Of a stretch of 8,091 bases of DNA, positions 1 to 7,641 are shown piece after piece. Origin of the DNA: Bacteroidales bacterium (GTDB lineage Bacteria > Bacteroidota > Bacteroidia > Bacteroidales > WCHB1-69); assembly GCA_028684405.1 (NCBI GenBank), contig JAQUGA010000110.1, positions 1 through 8,091 of the forward strand, in the 5' to 3' direction. Made by a program: the position numbers and the translations under genes. Numbering within the stretch: the first letter of the stretch is position 1; each line of letters begins with the position of its first letter. The notes beneath the pieces are model-generated. The model did no database searches and was not told the origin of the DNA. It worked only from the letters and a program-made list of their open reading frames with translations.

Positions 1-1517
1 TACCTATCGTATCCGAGAGGCAAAGGCCCCTGCTTGTCGACCTGATTTTTAATAATATCCCCGTCGGCAACAAAAATCATTTTTGCTGGCTTTCCATGGC
101 TCACATATTGGATCATCGAAGAGGTGACAAATTCGGCAGATACACGTCCTTCAAACAACGATTTGAACTCCCCTTCAACCAAGACTGAAACGGGCAAATA
201 ACGGTATGCAAACTCTCTGTCGTCGGGTTTTGTCTTTAGTATGTTTAAATTAATAATAATCGGAGCCTGAACAATTTTGGTATACATCGAAGAAGTAAGC
301 AATACTTCCTTTTTTAGGGGCAATGATCCAACGGTATCAATACTGCTTATAAACTCTGATTTGATAGCGTTTACATTTTTCACAATCGGATGATCCAAAA
401 TAGGTGTAATAATTGGAAAATAAAACCAAGGAATAAATTGCTGATTGGGCATATTTCCCATTGTTCCTGTAATAATTGGGATAGGCAATGCGTTCATATC
501 TTGCAATAAATTTGTATTCATCCGAATCCCATATCTGAAAAACATATCGTCAAGATTCAAATCATTGATAATTCCTATGGTTTCAGGAGCCCCTTGCAAA
601 CTATCCATGCTTGCAAAAACGGGATCGACAAGCCAAAGAACGCTTCCGCCCCTCATGATATGTTGGTCGATGATAAATTTATTTTTTTCTGTAAAGGGCT
701 TAGACGGCTTGGCAATAATCAATAAATCGAATTTATTCCAAGTAACTACATTTCCATTGATGGAATCATATTCAAAATGTCTCAAAGCGTTTACCTTTTC
801 GTCCAATTTTACTCTTTCAACCAGATAAAACTCTTGTAATTCTCGGGTAATATCGGCTACTTCGAGCAATTCCAATTCACCTTGACCTTCAACAAAGCCA
901 ATGGAAGGCTTGTTTTTTCGAGATAGTTTATTGATGACTGAGGTTATATTATATTCTAAATTTTGAATTGAAATATTCATAATTTCATCGGATGGAATAT
1001 TAATATTGGAAGAGAGCAATTGGAGTGGCAATTCACGTTGTTTATAGGTGACCAAAGCCCCAGGAAAAATCACTTGTGTTTTCACCCCATCCACTTTTCT
1101 ATCTTGGAGCTGAGTGGGTTGTAAACCTTTGCGAGCCAATTCATTATAAATAGCTCTCATTTCGCTATCATCCCTGCCTTCCGAAGGGTCTATAAATTCG
1201 TACTGAATATTATCCGAATAAGCTCTATATTCATCCAATAACTCGCGGGTTTCCTTCGCTAACCTTTTAAAACTTGCTGGATAATCGCCTTTTAAATAGA
1301 CTTTAAAATAGACCACATCATCCAGTTCTTTTAAGATGTTTTTGGTTGATTTTGATAAGGAATATCTTTTTTCAGCTGTTAAATCTACCCGAAAAAACCA
1401 AAAATAACCAATTATATTTACAATGACAATCAATAAAAGCGACAAAACAAAATGAGAAACATTAAGTTTTTTCAAGTTAAATTTGGGCATTTTATTTGTT
1501 TTTACATCCTCTTTCAT
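1..1517 (-). CDS. gldG: GldG, ABC transporter auxiliary membrane protein (C-terminus outside window)
   Basis: The frame is open from ATG at 1517 to the left edge, 505 complete codons with no stop; I translated all of it. A short basic N-terminus leads into one transmembrane helix (about 23-42, ending GYFWFFRV), then DLTAEKRYSLS at 46-56, a hallmark of the GldG family. The large extracytoplasmic part follows the ABC_transp_aux/GIFT-like layout: a domain with YFKVYLKGDYP (70-80), then IGFVEGQGELELL (206-218), then FDLLIIAKPSKPF with the helix TEKNKFIIDQHIM (263-288), and GGSVLWLVDPV (290-300). The fragment stops at MIFVADGDIIKNQ (480-492) and PLPLGYDR (498-505), which lie near the end of the family. 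Roughly 50 residues, including the expected C-terminal transmembrane helix, are missing. GldG partners GldF and GldA in a putative ABC transporter linked to gliding in flavobacteria. An alternative start is Met10 at 1490, just before the helix. Confidence 0.94.
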   Translation of the reverse strand, partial: MKEDVKTNKMPKFNLKKLNVSHFVLSLLLIVIVNIIGYFWFFRVDLTAEKRYSLSKSTKNILKELDDVVYFKVYLKGDYPASFKRLAKETRELLDEYRAYSDNIQYEFIDPSEGRDDSEMRAIYNELARKGLQPTQLQDRKVDGVKTQVIFPGALVTYKQRELPLQLLSSNINIPSDEIMNISIQNLEYNITSVINKLSRKNKPSIGFVEGQGELELLEVADITRELQEFYLVERVKLDEKVNALRHFEYDSINGNVVTWNKFDLLIIAKPSKPFTEKNKFIIDQHIMRGGSVLWLVDPVFASMDSLQGAPETIGIINDLNLDDMFFRYGIRMNTNLLQDMNALPIPIITGTMGNMPNQQFIPWFYFPIITPILDHPIVKNVNAIKSEFISSIDTVGSLPLKKEVLLTSSMYTKIVQAPIIINLNILKTKPDDREFAYRYLPVSVLVEGEFKSLFEGRVSAEFVTSSMIQYVSHGKPAKMIFVADGDIIKNQVDKQGPLPLGYDR

Positions 1518-1530
1518 GATTATTATTTTT

Positions 1531-1548
1531 CAAAATTAGATTAATCTA
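1531..1548 (-). promoter_or_regulatory. Possible -7 element and adjoining 12-bp palindrome upstream of gldG
   Basis: The 57-base gldF-gldG gap is the longest in the window. On the minus strand it contains TAATTTTG (1531-1538), which fits the Bacteroidota -7 consensus TAnnTTTG and ends 13 bases before the gldG ATG. Overlapping its upstream edge is the perfect 12-base palindrome TAGATTAATCTA (1537-1548). The only TTG upstream is 15 bases away, shorter than the usual 17-23, and the resulting leader would be very short. In such AT-rich DNA both elements may be chance, so this is only a tentative internal promoter or operator. Confidence 0.2.
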
Positions 1549-1574
1549 TTATTCAACATAGCACTAAATATAAT

Positions 1575-2306
1575 TTACCACTTTCTACTTTGCAATGATA
1601 ATCGAGCCAGCATTAAGGATACCGCAATGAAACTAAAGAAATATATCACATCTCGCGAATCAACCACTCCACGGCTTATAGAAGAGTAGTGATGGCTTAT
1701 TCCCATGCTTTTTACGAACAATGAAGCTTTTCCAAAAAAGTCTAAAGAGTAGATAAACTCAAATCCCAAATACATAATTAGGCACATAAAAACGGACAGA
1801 ATAAAAGCCACAATTTGGCTATCCGTTAGAGATGACATTAATATTCCGATAGACACAAAAACACCGCCCAACAAAAACAAACCTATGTAGGAACCCCACA
1901 TACCCCCTTGATCGATGTTTCCTTTGGGATAACCCAAATGATAAACTGTATAAAAATAGAATAAAGTAGGCAACAGAGCAACAAAAAGCAAAGTCCAGTA
2001 TGCCAAAAACTTAGCCAAAACAATTTGCCAATCGGTCAAAGGTTTTGTAAGTAACAACTCGATGGTTCCGGTTCTTTTTTCTTCGGCAAATGATTTCATT
2101 GTAAGTGCTGGAATTAAGAAAAGAAAAACAAAAGGAGCCAACATAAAAAGCCCGTCGATATTAGCATAACCAAATTCCAACACATTGAAATCCAATGGAA
2201 AAACCCATAAAAACAATCCTGTAATAATCAAAAAAACACCAATTACGATATATCCGATTAATGAACTTAGGAAACTTAAAATTTCACGTTTATAAAGAGC
2301 AAGCAT
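1575..2306 (-). CDS. gldF: GldF, ABC-2 type transporter permease
   Basis: This is a 243-residue inner-membrane protein with six hydrophobic segments, at about 15-37, 52-70, 97-120, 138-160, 164-186 and 219-236. The conserved ABC-2 permease signature sits after the second segment: ALTMKSFAEEKRTGTIELLL at 67-86, then TKPLTDWQIV. This motif occurs in NosY/GldF-type permeases and couples to the ATPase. In Flavobacterium johnsoniae, GldF works with the ATPase GldA and with GldG and was found through gliding mutants; the transported substrate is not established. The length matches the family, with no truncation. It starts at ATG, 27 bases after moxR, and is followed 57 bases later by gldG, the usual gldF-gldG order. 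No gldA lies in the window. The name rests on the permease signature plus the adjacent recognisable gldG; a permease alone would be named less securely. Confidence 0.93.
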   Translation of the reverse strand: MLALYKREILSFLSSLIGYIVIGVFLIITGLFLWVFPLDFNVLEFGYANIDGLFMLAPFVFLFLIPALTMKSFAEEKRTGTIELLLTKPLTDWQIVLAKFLAYWTLLFVALLPTLFYFYTVYHLGYPKGNIDQGGMWGSYIGLFLLGGVFVSIGILMSSLTDSQIVAFILSVFMCLIMYLGFEFIYSLDFFGKASLFVKSMGISHHYSSISRGVVDSRDVIYFFSFIAVSLMLARLSLQSRKW

Positions 2307-2333
2307 ACTTATTAGAGATTAGAAATTATTGGG

Positions 2334-3302
2334 TTAACTTAAAAACTTTTGTATAATATCTTCCACAGAAATACCTTCCGCTTCCGCTTTGTAATTTTTC
2401 ACCAAACGATGTCTCAAAATAGAAGGTGCAACAGCTTTAATATCATCAATATCAGGAGCATGTTTTCCGCTGATAACGGCATGGCACCGAGCAGCCATTA
2501 TTAAATTTTGCGAAGCTCTTGGGCCTGCACCCCACGAGAGGTAATCGTTTGCCCAGGGATGAGCCAAGGCAGTTCCTGGACGTGTTTTGGTGGACAAATC
2601 AACGGCATATTGATAGACGTTGTCTACAATGGGGATTTTTCTCAAAAATTCTTGAAAAAAAAGAACTTCTTCTACCGATAGAACGACTTCAGGTTCGGGT
2701 AAATATTTAGTGACTGTATTTTTTACAATTTGAATTTCTTCTTCCACCGATGGATAATCCAAAATGATATTGAACATAAAACGGTCGAGTTGAGCCTCAG
2801 GTAGCGGATATGTCCCTTCTTGTTCGATAGGATTTTGAGTTGCCAATACGAAAAAAGGATTGGGCAAGTCGTGTGATATTCCGGCCATAGATACCGAACG
2901 CTCTTGCATGGCTTCCAAAAGAGCAGATTGAGTTTTGGGAGGAGTTCTGTTAATTTCATCAGCCAAAACAATATGTGCAAAAACGGGTCCTTTGATGAAT
3001 TTAAAATTCCTATTTTCATCCAAAACCTCTGTTCCCATAATATCCGAGGGCATTAAGTCGGGCGTAAATTGAATTCGATTAAACGACAATCCAAGGCATT
3101 TTGCCAAAGTTGTAATCATCAATGTTTTTGCCAAACCAGGAACACCTACCAAAAGAGCGTGACTCTTGCAAAATATAGAGACAATCACGTCTCTTACAAC
3201 ATCATCTTGTCCGATAATGACTTTGGATACTTCCGATTTTAAAATTTCGTATTTATTTCTAAATGCCTTAATTGCTTCGGCATCGTTTTCAAAATGTATC
3301 AT
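2334..3302 (-). CDS. MoxR-family AAA+ ATPase
   Basis: This is a complete 322-residue cytoplasmic ATPase of the MoxR (AAA_3) family, with no signal peptide. Visible motifs are Walker A GVPGLAKT (53-60), Walker B IVLADEIN (111-118), the helix insert region AMQERSVSMAG (131-141), sensor 1 ATQNP (154-158), the LDRF arginine region (172-175) and sensor 2 GAGPRASQ (258-265), followed by the C-terminal lid helices. All key residues are present and the length is normal for the family. MoxR proteins are thought to remodel or activate client complexes, usually with vWA-domain and DUF58 proteins encoded beside them. No such partner follows here. Instead the gene sits between a SurA-like chaperone (18 bases upstream) and gldF (27 bases downstream). 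ATG is the only sensible start because it falls in the short gap after the preceding stop. The client is unknown; a link to envelope function is inferred from context only. Confidence 0.95.
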   Translation of the reverse strand: MIHFENDAEAIKAFRNKYEILKSEVSKVIIGQDDVVRDVIVSIFCKSHALLVGVPGLAKTLMITTLAKCLGLSFNRIQFTPDLMPSDIMGTEVLDENRNFKFIKGPVFAHIVLADEINRTPPKTQSALLEAMQERSVSMAGISHDLPNPFFVLATQNPIEQEGTYPLPEAQLDRFMFNIILDYPSVEEEIQIVKNTVTKYLPEPEVVLSVEEVLFFQEFLRKIPIVDNVYQYAVDLSTKTRPGTALAHPWANDYLSWGAGPRASQNLIMAARCHAVISGKHAPDIDDIKAVAPSILRHRLVKNYKAEAEGISVEDIIQKFLS

Positions 3303-3320
3303 AGTTAAGTTCGCTTCGAT

Positions 3321-4673
3321 TTATTTAATCCATTTATTATCAAAATCGCATTCACCATACGGAGCTTTGACTTTAATATACGTATTTTTAATTTTTTCAT
3401 TCATCCATTTTTCAATGATTTCGGCTTTTTTATTTTCCAAAGCCGCATTTTGAATCTTATCGTAATCATCTCTCAAGTTTGCAGTATGCGGAGGACGAAT
3501 ATTTTTGAGGTAAACCAAACGATAGGCGTTTTTTCCATCTTCGGTCATCATAGGCAAAGGCTTGGTAATTTCTCCTGTTTTCAATTTTTCCACGGCATAA
3601 ATAAGAGACTTATCCAAGTGTTCTGCTTCAAACATAGCAGTTCCTGAGTACGGATTTATCATGGTTCCTCCTGATTTTTTTGAAGGATATTCAGAGAACA
3701 ACATGGCTGCTGAATCAACCGAAATTTCTTTGTTCACAATCATTGTATAAACGCTATCCAGCAAAAGCTTAGAAGCCATAATGGTTTCTGTAGAAGGTTT
3801 TGGCTGAATGAGCAGATGTCGAACATTGATAAGCTCACCACGACGTTCAATTAATTGAAGGATGTGGAAGCCCGCTTTTGTTTTTACAATGGGCGAAATT
3901 TCACCTGGTTTTAGGGAAAAAGCAGCTGATTCAAATTCGGGATACATATCACCGCGAGCAAAGAAACCGAGCTCACCGCCTTTAGACATGCTTCCAGGAT
4001 CGTCTGAATACAAAACTGCCAAAGTTGTGAAACTCTCGCCTTTTAATATTCTATTTCGAAATTCATTTAATCTCTCACGGGCATCTAACATCTCTTTATC
4101 GCTTATTTGAGAAATTTTGACAATTTCCTGCAACTCGTATTCAGCAGGAACCAAAGGCAAGCTATCGGGATGAATACTTTCGAAATAGGCTTTTACTTCC
4201 CCTGGCGTGACCACAACATTTTGAGTGATTTTCTCTTGCATAATTTCCGACAGAAGCTGGTCTTTAACAGGATCTTTGAGCTCTTCTTTTATTTCGGTAT
4301 ACGATTTTTTATAGTACTCTTCTAGCTTTGTTCTCGAGCCAAATTGCTGAATAAAATATCTCAAATTGCGTTCGATTCGCTCCTCTACTTGCAATTCGGT
4401 GACCACAACACTATCTACCATTGCCTGATTGACCAATAGTTTTTGGAACATCATATTTTCAAGCAGATTGCATTTCAAAACCAAGCCCCCTTCGGCTATT
4501 CCATATTGCATTTTAACTTGCAGATATTGGCTTTCGATATCCGAATGCAGAATATAGTTTTTTCCGACAACAGCCACTACTTCATCAATAATGACACCTT
4601 TCTGATTTTGAGCCGTCAGAAAGAAAGAGACGAATACGAGTAAAAAAACCAATGTTGTTTTTATTTTTTTCAT
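3321..4673 (-). CDS. SurA-like periplasmic chaperone / peptidylprolyl isomerase
   Basis: This 450-residue protein matches SurA in length and domain order. A Sec signal peptide (MKKIKTTLVFLLVF..., cleavage near FFLTAQ, residues 17-22) leads into the SurA N-domain: IIDEVVAVVGKNYILHSDIE at 28-47, then a long helical part to about 170. Parvulin domain 1 spans about 176-278 (YSDDPGS, KGGELGFFARG, AGFHILQL with His270). Parvulin domain 2 spans about 282-392 (VRHLLIQ with His286, KSGG, then YRLVYLKNI). The C-terminal helix at about 395-435 (DDYDKIQNAALENKK) completes the SurA fold. Each parvulin domain lacks one of the usual His positions, so catalysis may be weak. Family role: binding unfolded outer-membrane proteins in the periplasm. 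The ATG lies 6 bases after the lipoprotein stop and the moxR gene follows after 18 bases, so it is very likely cotranscribed with both. The symbol surA is withheld because two other parvulin-type proteins sit in the same operon and orthology cannot be shown from sequence alone. Confidence 0.9.
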   Translation of the reverse strand: MKKIKTTLVFLLVFVSFFLTAQNQKGVIIDEVVAVVGKNYILHSDIESQYLQVKMQYGIAEGGLVLKCNLLENMMFQKLLVNQAMVDSVVVTELQVEERIERNLRYFIQQFGSRTKLEEYYKKSYTEIKEELKDPVKDQLLSEIMQEKITQNVVVTPGEVKAYFESIHPDSLPLVPAEYELQEIVKISQISDKEMLDARERLNEFRNRILKGESFTTLAVLYSDDPGSMSKGGELGFFARGDMYPEFESAAFSLKPGEISPIVKTKAGFHILQLIERRGELINVRHLLIQPKPSTETIMASKLLLDSVYTMIVNKEISVDSAAMLFSEYPSKKSGGTMINPYSGTAMFEAEHLDKSLIYAVEKLKTGEITKPLPMMTEDGKNAYRLVYLKNIRPPHTANLRDDYDKIQNAALENKKAEIIEKWMNEKIKNTYIKVKAPYGECDFDNKWIK

Positions 4674-4679
4674 AGTGTT

Positions 4680-5543
4680 TTATTCATAAGTAGTATAAGT
4701 TCCAGCACTTGTTGCTGTAGCATAAATTTTATTTTGCAATGAATCCAGTAAATTTGTTTTTCTTTGTTGCAAAATAATCATTTTTATATTATCCTTTTCG
4801 TATGCCAAAGGTGACATTTCATCTTTAATTCTGATTTCTTTGACCAAAACAAAATATTCATAATTAGAATCCGATAGTTCAAAGCGTTTAGATGTAAGAG
4901 TAGATTCTTTTTGAAGAACATTTCCAAAAGGAATCTCTTTGATAACATCATCATACATTAACCACACCGAATCATCTAAAAAATAATTTTCGGCATGCTG
5001 ATTACAAATCCTTTCCAATATTGGTAAATCTTTTGGATTGGACGAAAAAAGCAAACGTTTTGCTTGTTCTTTTAGTGCATTTGGTTTTGAAATTTCCATC
5101 TTTACAAATCGGAGTTTGAGGATGTTTGTTTTTAATTCAAAATCAAATGTGTTTGAGTTATAAAAATTCAAAACTTCCTCATCTGAAACCACTGTGTCAA
5201 TGTGGTTTAAAACCCATTTCTTTTCAAATTCAAAGATAAGCAAGCTTTTTCGATACTCTTCTATTTGTCTTGAAAAATCTTTTTCTTTTTTGCTCAAATA
5301 TTTATTTGCTTCATTCACCATCAACTCAGATGTTATCCACTGGCGAATCTCACTTTGTACGATAATTGCACTGTCTTCTCTGGAGATATTTTCAGGCAAA
5401 TCCAACATTAAGTCGGAATAATAAAGCGTTTTGTTGCCTACTTTTGCCAAAGGAATTTCATCCTTTGACGAAGAGCAGGCAACAAAAAGAAAATTGACAA
5501 ACAAAAATATTATTAATTTATTTTTCAAGTTATTGGATATCAA
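4680..5543 (-). CDS. Predicted lipoprotein, PpiC/SurA-like chaperone without recognisable catalytic core
   Basis: The protein has 287 residues. Its N-terminus has Lys residues, a hydrophobic core (LIIFLFVNFLF) and FVAC, a plausible though not ideal lipobox with Cys23 as lipidation site, followed by SSSKDE. This predicts signal peptidase II processing and membrane anchoring. Residues about 30-135 resemble the N-terminal helical region of PPIase chaperones (AKVGNKTLYYSDL; a long charged helix; then VVSDEEVLNFYNSN just before the usual parvulin position). Residues about 138-240 follow the parvulin order of strands and helices (ILKLRFVKM to YEYFVLVKEI) but lack the SHIL and GFH histidines and the glycine-rich loop. 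It is therefore probably a non-enzymatic chaperone or a PPIase partner. No ATG or GTG precedes the signal sequence and an in-frame TAA lies at 5547-5549, so the start must be TTG: at 5543 (used here) or at 5528, which gives a compact MKNKL signal. Its neighbours are PPIases on both sides. Confidence 0.78.
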   Translation of the reverse strand: MISNNLKNKLIIFLFVNFLFVACSSSKDEIPLAKVGNKTLYYSDLMLDLPENISREDSAIIVQSEIRQWITSELMVNEANKYLSKKEKDFSRQIEEYRKSLLIFEFEKKWVLNHIDTVVSDEEVLNFYNSNTFDFELKTNILKLRFVKMEISKPNALKEQAKRLLFSSNPKDLPILERICNQHAENYFLDDSVWLMYDDVIKEIPFGNVLQKESTLTSKRFELSDSNYEYFVLVKEIRIKDEMSPLAYEKDNIKMIILQQRKTNLLDSLQNKIYATATSAGTYTTYE

Positions 5544-7609
5544 TTTTTATTAAAAACACTTTCAAAAACAGATTTGTCAACTGTGTATTTATAAGAATTA
5601 CGAAGCGATTTTATCCATTCTTTTTCAAGATAGTTTTGATATTCTGAAATTACAATACCCTTAATTTCATTCAGGGATTTTGGTTCTACTTCATGAATTT
5701 TGGTGACATAAATGATGTTGTATTCATTATTTGCTAAAACGATATCAGATACTCCAGATTTCCATTCAAAAACATCAATGATAGCATTGTCGCCTTTCGC
5801 ATACAATCCATTTTCTATTTCAACAATGTTCTTTTTCCTATTCAAATAATCCACAATTTCTTGCGTTGGAATATTTTTAGACGACATGGATTTTATTCTT
5901 TTCAAACTCTTTTTTGCTGATTTTTCATCGCTAAATTTATAAACAACTGCATCTATTCGTCTAGGATGCTGATAGTTGTGTTTAATTTGTTCGTAATAAT
6001 CTTGAAGACCAATCGTGTCTTTTACTGCTTTCGACCAAACCATTTGATCGGTTAATTCGAATAATAATATTCCATCGCGATATTCTTTCATTAACTCACG
6101 AAATTCTTTGTGTTTTTCAGCCAAGCGACTGTCTTCATAATCCATTATTCTTTCTTCAACCCATTTATCATATTTTGCATGAGCTAAAGTTTTAATGTTT
6201 TCTACTTTAGAATCGCCTTGATTATTTTCTAAATATTGAGCAAAGTCAGACTGGGAATAGGTTTTTTCTCCAAAACGAATTAACTGACGATTTAATTTAC
6301 CAGCTTTTTCGGAAGACCAATTACCTGTCAAGAAAGAGGTGTCCAAAGTAGCAATAACGGCATCCAAGGCTTTCGCATCAGAAGTAAATTTATATTCCTC
6401 TTTTAAGCGATTAATAAATGCATCTTTGCTTTTATTAGACCGAATGTCACGAGCAATTTTCATTTTTAATTCATTTTTACTTTCCTCAAAACTGGGAACC
6501 CCTTTAAAGTCAAGAAGTTTTATAAAATGAAATCCATACATAGTTTCAACAGCTTTTGAAATCTCATTTTTTTCCATTCCATAAATTGCACTTACAAATT
6601 CAGGAACCATTCGATTGGGACCAAACCAAGGCAACAAACCACCTTTGGGAGCTGAACCTTTATCGTCTGAATACTCTTTCACTAATTCTTCGAAAGGCAC
6701 ATTTTTATCAATTTTTTGTTGAATCTCTTTTAATAAAGCTTCACGCTCTTTAATAATTTCAGCGGTATCATCTGGTTTTGAAGCCAAAAGCAAATGAGCA
6801 ACTTGGATTCTGCCCATAGCGGCTTGTTTATCAGTGACCAAAACAATATGATACCCAAAAGAGGAACGGATCGGCATTGAAACTTGACCTACTGGGGTTG
6901 AATAAGCAGCCGTTTCAAAAGGATAAACCATGTCGAAAACGGTAAAATATCCCAAATCGCCTTTGTTTCCTTTTGCAGGTGGGCGACCCGCAATAATCTG
7001 ATCACGGGCAGAAGGATCTTCAGAAATCTCAACGGCAACTTTGCCAAAATCTTCGCCACCAACAATACGTTTGCGTGCATTCATAGCCTTATTCCATGCA
7101 GCCAAAGTATCTTTGGGTGATGCATCTTGTTCTACACGAATTAATATATGCGAAGCACGAATATCTGCTTTTGAACGTTCATAAGCCTCTTCTAAAAGAT
7201 GATCATTTACCTCTCTATCAATTAAAAAAGGCTGCGCAAGTTGCTTGCGATATCCTTCTAGCTCTGAAATAAAAGAAGATGCAGTATCCAATTTCAAGCG
7301 ACTTGCTTCTTTCACTTTCAGTTTGAAATTAATAAACAAACCTAGATACTCTTCCAAATCTTTGCGATTAATTTCTTGGTTTTTTGTCGTGTTGTTTTTA
7401 TTATAAACCGCTAAGAAATCTTCCAATGTGATTTTTTCATCATCGATGATTAGCAAAATGGGCTCTACTTTGGCAACTTCTTGGTTAATCCCTTCAATTT
7501 GTGTTGTAGTTTGTACCTTAGTTTTACTTCTAGGTTTCGATTTCTGAGCAAAAACAGCTTGCCCTTGAAAAGCAATCAAAAGAAGAAATAGCAATAATTT
7601 TGTTTTCAT
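5540..7609 (-). CDS. Exported peptidylprolyl isomerase with two parvulin (PpiC-type) domains
   Basis: This is a predicted periplasmic foldase/chaperone of 689 residues. It starts at ATG with a Sec signal peptide: MKTK, a Leu-rich core, and a likely signal peptidase I site at AVFAQ, residues 18-22. Residues 50-145 are an N-terminal helical chaperone-like region. Parvulin domain 1 is at about 149-262, opening with ASHILIRV (His154), with GDLGYF in the middle and SFGYHIV (His254) near its end. Parvulin domain 2 is at about 266-370, with VAHLLL (His272), GGLLPWFG and YGFHFI (His361). Both keep the paired His positions typical of active parvulins. The remaining 320 residues are a helical linker (about 375-545) and a C-terminal region (about 550-665) whose strand pattern suggests a third, eroded parvulin fold. 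The stop codon overlaps the start of the next gene. Clients are probably outer-membrane or secreted proteins, as for SurA/PpiD relatives; this is inferred from family and location. The domain calls are firm, the substrate is unknown. Confidence 0.9.
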   Translation of the reverse strand: MKTKLLLFLLLIAFQGQAVFAQKSKPRSKTKVQTTTQIEGINQEVAKVEPILLIIDDEKITLEDFLAVYNKNNTTKNQEINRKDLEEYLGLFINFKLKVKEASRLKLDTASSFISELEGYRKQLAQPFLIDREVNDHLLEEAYERSKADIRASHILIRVEQDASPKDTLAAWNKAMNARKRIVGGEDFGKVAVEISEDPSARDQIIAGRPPAKGNKGDLGYFTVFDMVYPFETAAYSTPVGQVSMPIRSSFGYHIVLVTDKQAAMGRIQVAHLLLASKPDDTAEIIKEREALLKEIQQKIDKNVPFEELVKEYSDDKGSAPKGGLLPWFGPNRMVPEFVSAIYGMEKNEISKAVETMYGFHFIKLLDFKGVPSFEESKNELKMKIARDIRSNKSKDAFINRLKEEYKFTSDAKALDAVIATLDTSFLTGNWSSEKAGKLNRQLIRFGEKTYSQSDFAQYLENNQGDSKVENIKTLAHAKYDKWVEERIMDYEDSRLAEKHKEFRELMKEYRDGILLFELTDQMVWSKAVKDTIGLQDYYEQIKHNYQHPRRIDAVVYKFSDEKSAKKSLKRIKSMSSKNIPTQEIVDYLNRKKNIVEIENGLYAKGDNAIIDVFEWKSGVSDIVLANNEYNIIYVTKIHEVEPKSLNEIKGIVISEYQNYLEKEWIKSLRNSYKYTVDKSVFESVFNKN

Positions 7610-7641
7610 ATTATATTAATTTGTGTTATTTGATATATCTT

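Noticed and set aside
445..828. 127-codon open frame on the plus strand
   Set aside because: It lies antisense within gldG, whose minus-strand frame is open throughout and matches the family; the plus-strand product has no recognisable features.
2723..3019. 98-codon minus-strand frame inside moxR
   Set aside because: It is a shifted frame across the Walker B and sensor 1 region of an intact MoxR gene, and its product is not protein-like.
3166..3453. Plus-strand frame spanning the surA-like/moxR junction
   Set aside because: It is antisense to two intact genes and the translation looks like the complement of coding sequence.
7610..7641. Promoter or terminator between guaB and the 689-residue PPIase gene
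   Set aside because: The 32 bases are AT-rich but contain no stable hairpin with a T-run and no TAnnTTTG element on the minus strand.
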